DNA of 6,363 bases from CG1-02-35-72 sp045046885 (GTDB lineage Bacteria; Bacteroidota; Bacteroidia; Flavobacteriales; Flavobacteriaceae): NCBI GenBank assembly GCA_045046885.1, contig JASFYX010000050.1, forward strand, positions 1-6,363, written 5' to 3'. The position numbers and the translations under genes are program-made. Under the pieces are notes generated by a model. That model saw nothing but the letters and a program-made list of their open reading frames with translations. It ran no database searches and was not told the origin of the DNA. Numbering within the stretch: the stretch's first letter is position 1; each line of letters starts with the position of its first letter. This document shows, in pieces, positions 4,740-6,363 of this stretch.

Positions 4740-4841
4740 AGAAACGGCATAATGTTCGTGATTATGTTCAGTGCGAGAGCTGTACAATGGCCGTAGGCCT
4801 ACAGCGGAGCATTTAACATGAATCTGTATTATACCGTTTCT
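4740..4841 (+). other. Candidate single-stranded attP: two opposed dif-like XerC/XerD sites in a long hairpin
   Basis: Arm 1 reads AGAAACGGCATAAT (4740-4753) and arm 2, on the opposite strand, AGAAACGGTATAAT (4828-4841). Further in, GATTATGTT (4760-4768) pairs with AACATGAATC (4815-4824) with one bulge, then TGC with GCA, GCTGTA (4779-4784) with TACAGC (4799-4804), and GGCC with GGCC around a GTA loop. Site 1 contains AAACGGCATAA (XerC-like, 4742-4752), a 9-base centre beginning TGT, and TTATGTTCAGT (XerD-like, 4762-4772). Site 2, inverted, contains AAACGGTATAA (4829-4839), a 7-base centre, and TCATGTTAAAT (4811-4821). E. coli dif has CGCATAA, a 6-base centre TGTATA, and TTATGTTAAAT. Two inverted dif-like sites with wrong-length centres, about 90 bases apart and paired in the + strand, are the layout of CTX-phi attP. 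No integrase gene is present, in agreement with this reading. Confidence 0.75.
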
Positions 4842-4863
4842 AGTTTTTCGAATTTAAAAATGT

Positions 4864-4898
4864 AAAGGAAGTTAAAATATTTTTAACTTCCTTTTTTT
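4864..4898 (+). terminator. Strong intrinsic terminator (possible packaging hairpin)
   Basis: A perfect 14-bp stem, AAAGGAAGTTAAAA (4864-4877) with TTTTAACTTCCTTT (4881-4894), has a TAT loop and the T-tract continues to 4898. It would end transcription from the cassette before the origin region and the convergent 62-aa gene. In Ff phages a hairpin in the same place also acts as packaging signal, so a second role is possible. Read on the - strand the T-tract is interrupted, so termination there should be weaker. Confidence 0.8.
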
Positions 4899-4904
4899 AT
4901 GTTT

Positions 4905-4930
4905 CGACACAAAAAGTGGTTTTGATGTCG
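4905..4930. repeat. Bulged 10-bp hairpin in the origin region
   Basis: CGACACAAAA (4905-4914) pairs with TTTTG (4920-4924) and TGTCG (4926-4930), with A4925 bulged and the loop AGTGG. There is no T-tract, so it is not an intrinsic terminator. It lies 7 bases after the terminator and ahead of the GTACGGG repeats. It is a candidate for the complementary-strand origin or for part of the Rep binding structure. Confidence 0.55.
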
Positions 4931-4948
4931 TTGACTTTGGTTTTGAAG

Positions 4949-4999
4949 TTAGTACGGGTACTTATGACACCCGTACTTTGGTATGGTATCCCGTACTAA
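4949..4999. repeat. GTACGGG repeats, candidate Rep binding or plus-strand origin
   Basis: AGTACGGGT (4951-4959) is the exact reverse complement of ACCCGTACT (4969-4977), with a 9-base loop. CCCGTACTAA (4990-4999) is a second partner, complementary to TTAGTACGGG (4949-4958). So three copies of one box lie in 51 bases. GTTAGTAC also occurs at 4731-4738, at the foot of the attachment hairpin. Rolling-circle initiators of the gene II class bind short repeats beside a hairpin, and this cluster lies upstream of rep in the expected place. It could also be an operator or terminator for the 62-aa gene ending at 5009. Confidence 0.5.
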
Positions 5000-5008
5000 T
5001 TTGGTTAT

Positions 5009-5197
5009 TTAGTAATCAATTATCATTTCACCCGATTTTGTTATTTTTACGTAAGTTGTTGATTTATATAGTATAAAGTGTGCTAATTCACTTTCTCTTA
5101 TTGGTGCTTTTTCTTTTGATACCAGTATCTTGTTGATTTCTATACATTTTTTCCTTAATTCTTCACTTTCTTTTTTACTTAATCTTAAATTTTCCAT
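5009..5197 (-). CDS. Small 62-aa protein divergent from rep, possible repressor
   Basis: This is the only gene I accept on the - strand. It starts MENLRLSKKESEELRKKCIE, with a GAGA-type ribosome binding site about 10 bases upstream. Residues 5-28 form a charged amphipathic helix, residues 31-47 include APIRESELAHFILYKS, and the end TYVKITKSGEMIIDY looks like a beta strand pair. The order of a helix, a PIRESELAHFIL segment and a terminal strand recalls small plasmid- and phage-borne regulators, but I see no helix-turn-helix or ribbon-helix-helix that I would defend. Its position, divergent from the replication gene across a promoter with an inverted repeat, equals that of the rstR repressor in CTX-phi. 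RstR is about twice as long and no homology is claimed. Confidence 0.65.
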   Translation of the reverse strand: MENLRLSKKESEELRKKCIEINKILVSKEKAPIRESELAHFILYKSTTYVKITKSGEMIIDY

Positions 5198-5234
5198 TTT
5201 TCATATCTCTTTTTGGCGCTTAAGTTTACATATT

Positions 5235-5282
5235 ATTTGTTGACACGTTTTAAGCTCACCTGTATACATGCACTCAACAAAT
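5235..5282. promoter_or_regulatory. rep promoter with flanking 9-bp inverted repeat
   Basis: A consensus -35 box TTGACA (5240-5245) and a -10 box TATACA (5263-5268) are separated by exactly 17 bp and point to rep. ATTTGTTGA (5235-5243) and its exact complement TCAACAAAT (5274-5282) flank the promoter, one arm overlapping the -35 and the other the expected transcription start near 5275. A repressor bound to both arms would shut off rep. The short distance to the 62-aa gene makes this a shared, divergent control region. The leader before the rep ATG at 5312 has no good Shine-Dalgarno. Confidence 0.65.
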
Positions 5283-5311
5283 CCAAAAATAACATGTAGA
5301 CAAGTAAAAAT

Positions 5312-6363
5312 ATGTTTTATGACATGCTTCACATTTATCAAGATTTCGATTTTCCCATAAAAGTAATAGGGGATAGATTCTCAATTGTTGTAGATACAGA
5401 AACAGGAAAAGACTTAGGTATTAGTCAACCAGTACATAAATACGAAGGCTCTCATTCAACCACTATCAAAATATTCATTTCTGGCAATCGAATCACAATG
5501 AAAGGCAATCCTTCAAGAATAAACCGTTTAGATAATTTATTCGGTTTTGCAACTATTGAGCAATGCGTTCGAGTTTTTAATAAAATTTTACTTTCTCTTG
5601 AACTTCCTTCTTTTACAAAATGCACTGAAATATTTCATCGTCAAAATAAAGAAACTGACAAAGTTCAAATATTCTCAAATGGTGCAACGATTACAGAATT
5701 ACATTTAACTTCCAATAAATCGACAGGGCAGGGGTGCGCTAAAGATTATATTAAGGGGCTTTCATCACTTCGTTATAAATATATGATTCCAAGACTACAT
5801 ACAAACGGCAATACGGCTGATTGGTTAAATAAAAAAGGATTAGGTTCTTCTTTAATTTATCCATCTGTTTACAACAAGGCCGATGAAATTAAATTACATA
5901 CGTTAGATAAAATTAAAAGATTACATGGTGAAAAATCAGAAGAAGTTAAATATATTTTAAATTTAATAAAATATTGTGAAGAGCAGGGTGTAGCAAGATT
6001 TGAACAAAAATTAAAATCAGCATTTTTAAGAAAACATAATTTTAGATTTTACGGTTTATTTGATGAAAAATTATTAAGACCAATACACGAAGAATTTTTA
6101 AATATTGATGAAAAATTACAGGTTACTGCTATGACATTAGAAAATATATCAGAGAGATTAATTAGATTAAACATTTGTAATGGCACACGTTCTGCCAATA
6201 CTACTGCTATGTATGCTTTACAGTGGATGCATGGAATGTCATTCGATTTATCAAAGTCACAAGTTAAAACTCACCGAGCACGTTTAAGACAGGTAGGAAT
6301 AGATATAGCTGATATTTGTGATCTTTCCCGTCATTCACCCGTTTTTGTTAAAAAAGCAAAAGA
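5312..6363 (+). CDS. Replication initiation protein, gene II/X family (continues at 1-172)
   Basis: The frame starts at ATG 5312 and runs off the window end. Through the circular overlap it continues to 172, giving 374 aa. The family (Phage_CRI/Phage_X, RepII/X) nicks the + strand origin of the double-stranded form and starts rolling-circle replication. Visible family features are GSH at 46-48, GNPSRINRLDNLFG at 65-78 (the GNPS...NLFG signature), TELHLTSNKSTG at 128-139, VYNKADEI at 186-193 with Y187 and K189 as the likely catalytic tyrosine and its lysine partner, and ARFEQKLKSAFLRKHNFRFYG at 228-248. Residue roles are inferred by comparison. The start was chosen for the family-like N-terminus; no strong ribosome binding site precedes it, so translation may be weak or controlled. 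Transcription probably comes from the promoter at 5240-5268. A hairpin array follows the gene. Confidence 0.92.
   Translation, partial: MFYDMLHIYQDFDFPIKVIGDRFSIVVDTETGKDLGISQPVHKYEGSHSTTIKIFISGNRITMKGNPSRINRLDNLFGFATIEQCVRVFNKILLSLELPSFTKCTEIFHRQNKETDKVQIFSNGATITELHLTSNKSTGQGCAKDYIKGLSSLRYKYMIPRLHTNGNTADWLNKKGLGSSLIYPSVYNKADEIKLHTLDKIKRLHGEKSEEVKYILNLIKYCEEQGVARFEQKLKSAFLRKHNFRFYGLFDEKLLRPIHEEFLNIDEKLQVTAMTLENISERLIRLNICNGTRSANTTAMYALQWMHGMSFDLSKSQVKTHRARLRQVGIDIADICDLSRHSPVFVKKAK
6265..6363. repeat. Terminal direct repeat, right copy
   Basis: Exact copy of 1-99, lying in the same frame of the replication gene. It marks the closure of a 6264-bp circle. Confidence 0.97.

Larger units (their letters stand above)
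4530..5008. other. Large region without genes: attachment and origin region
   Basis: No convincing gene is present on either strand in these 479 bases. From left to right the region holds the second 38-bp element, an unstructured AT-rich stretch (about 4568-4736, with only weak short inverted repeats such as ACCG/CGGT at 4578-4593), the candidate XerCD attachment hairpin (4740-4841), a strong terminator (4864-4898), a bulged hairpin (4905-4930) and a cluster of GTACGGG repeats (4949-4999). This resembles the hairpin-rich intergenic region of Ff phages, which carries the packaging signal and both strand origins upstream of gene II. The exact nick site cannot be placed from sequence alone. Confidence 0.6.

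Noticed and set aside
4740..4841. Reading the long hairpin as an ordinary terminator
   Set aside because: The stem is interrupted by large internal loops, no T-tract follows directly, and a much better terminator lies at 4864-4898. The dif-like boxes explain the pairing better.
1..6363. tRNA, rRNA or insertion sequence
   Set aside because: I saw no cloverleaf-type arms with a TTC loop, no rRNA-like stretches, and no transposase-like frame or target-site duplication.

Overview
The window looks like the complete genome of a filamentous phage (Inoviridae-type). Bases 1-99 are repeated exactly at 6265-6363, so the natural molecule is a circle of 6264 bp that was opened inside the replication gene. 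Gene content and order match the Ff/CTX-phi plan: replication initiator, ssDNA-binding protein, two tiny membrane virion proteins, major coat protein, adsorption protein, a VI-like membrane protein and the Zot/pI assembly ATPase. All of these are on the + strand. Base composition is strongly AT-rich (my estimate is about one third GC). The XerC/XerD-like boxes resemble those of Gammaproteobacteria. The host is therefore probably a low-GC gammaproteobacterium, possibly Moraxellaceae, but nothing in the sequence proves the genus.

Layout, read around the circle. The rep gene runs from 5312 through the junction to 172. Bases 173-405 hold three tandem hairpins with covarying stems, a fourth remnant, and a 38-bp inverted-repeat element. 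The structural operon follows: ssDNA-binding protein (406-654), two small membrane proteins (658-756 and 753-872), major coat protein (888-1124), adsorption protein (1127-2497), VI-like protein (2497-2811) and Zot/pI (2819-3790). A strong intrinsic terminator sits inside the signal-peptide codons of the adsorption gene. It probably keeps coat protein high relative to the downstream minor proteins, as the terminator after gene VIII does in Ff phages. A second terminator candidate follows zot.

Bases 3938-4529 are a separate two-gene cassette of unknown function (57 and 117 aa) with its own promoter and TGTCAC/GTGACA operator-like repeats. It lies between zot and the attachment region, the slot that ctxAB occupies in CTX-phi. 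The following 479 bp without genes (4530-5008) carry a second 38-bp element, a long imperfect hairpin with two opposed dif-like XerC/XerD sites (candidate ssDNA attP), a strong terminator, and two further hairpins that probably belong to the replication and packaging origins. A 62-aa gene on the - strand (5009-5197) diverges from rep across a promoter flanked by a 9-bp inverted repeat, the same position as the rstR repressor in CTX-phi.

Together this describes a phage with no integrase and no secretin gene. It probably integrates with host XerCD through a folded single-stranded attP and leaves through a host secretin. The least explained parts are the two-gene cassette with its dispersed GTGACA elements and the covarying hairpin array downstream of rep.
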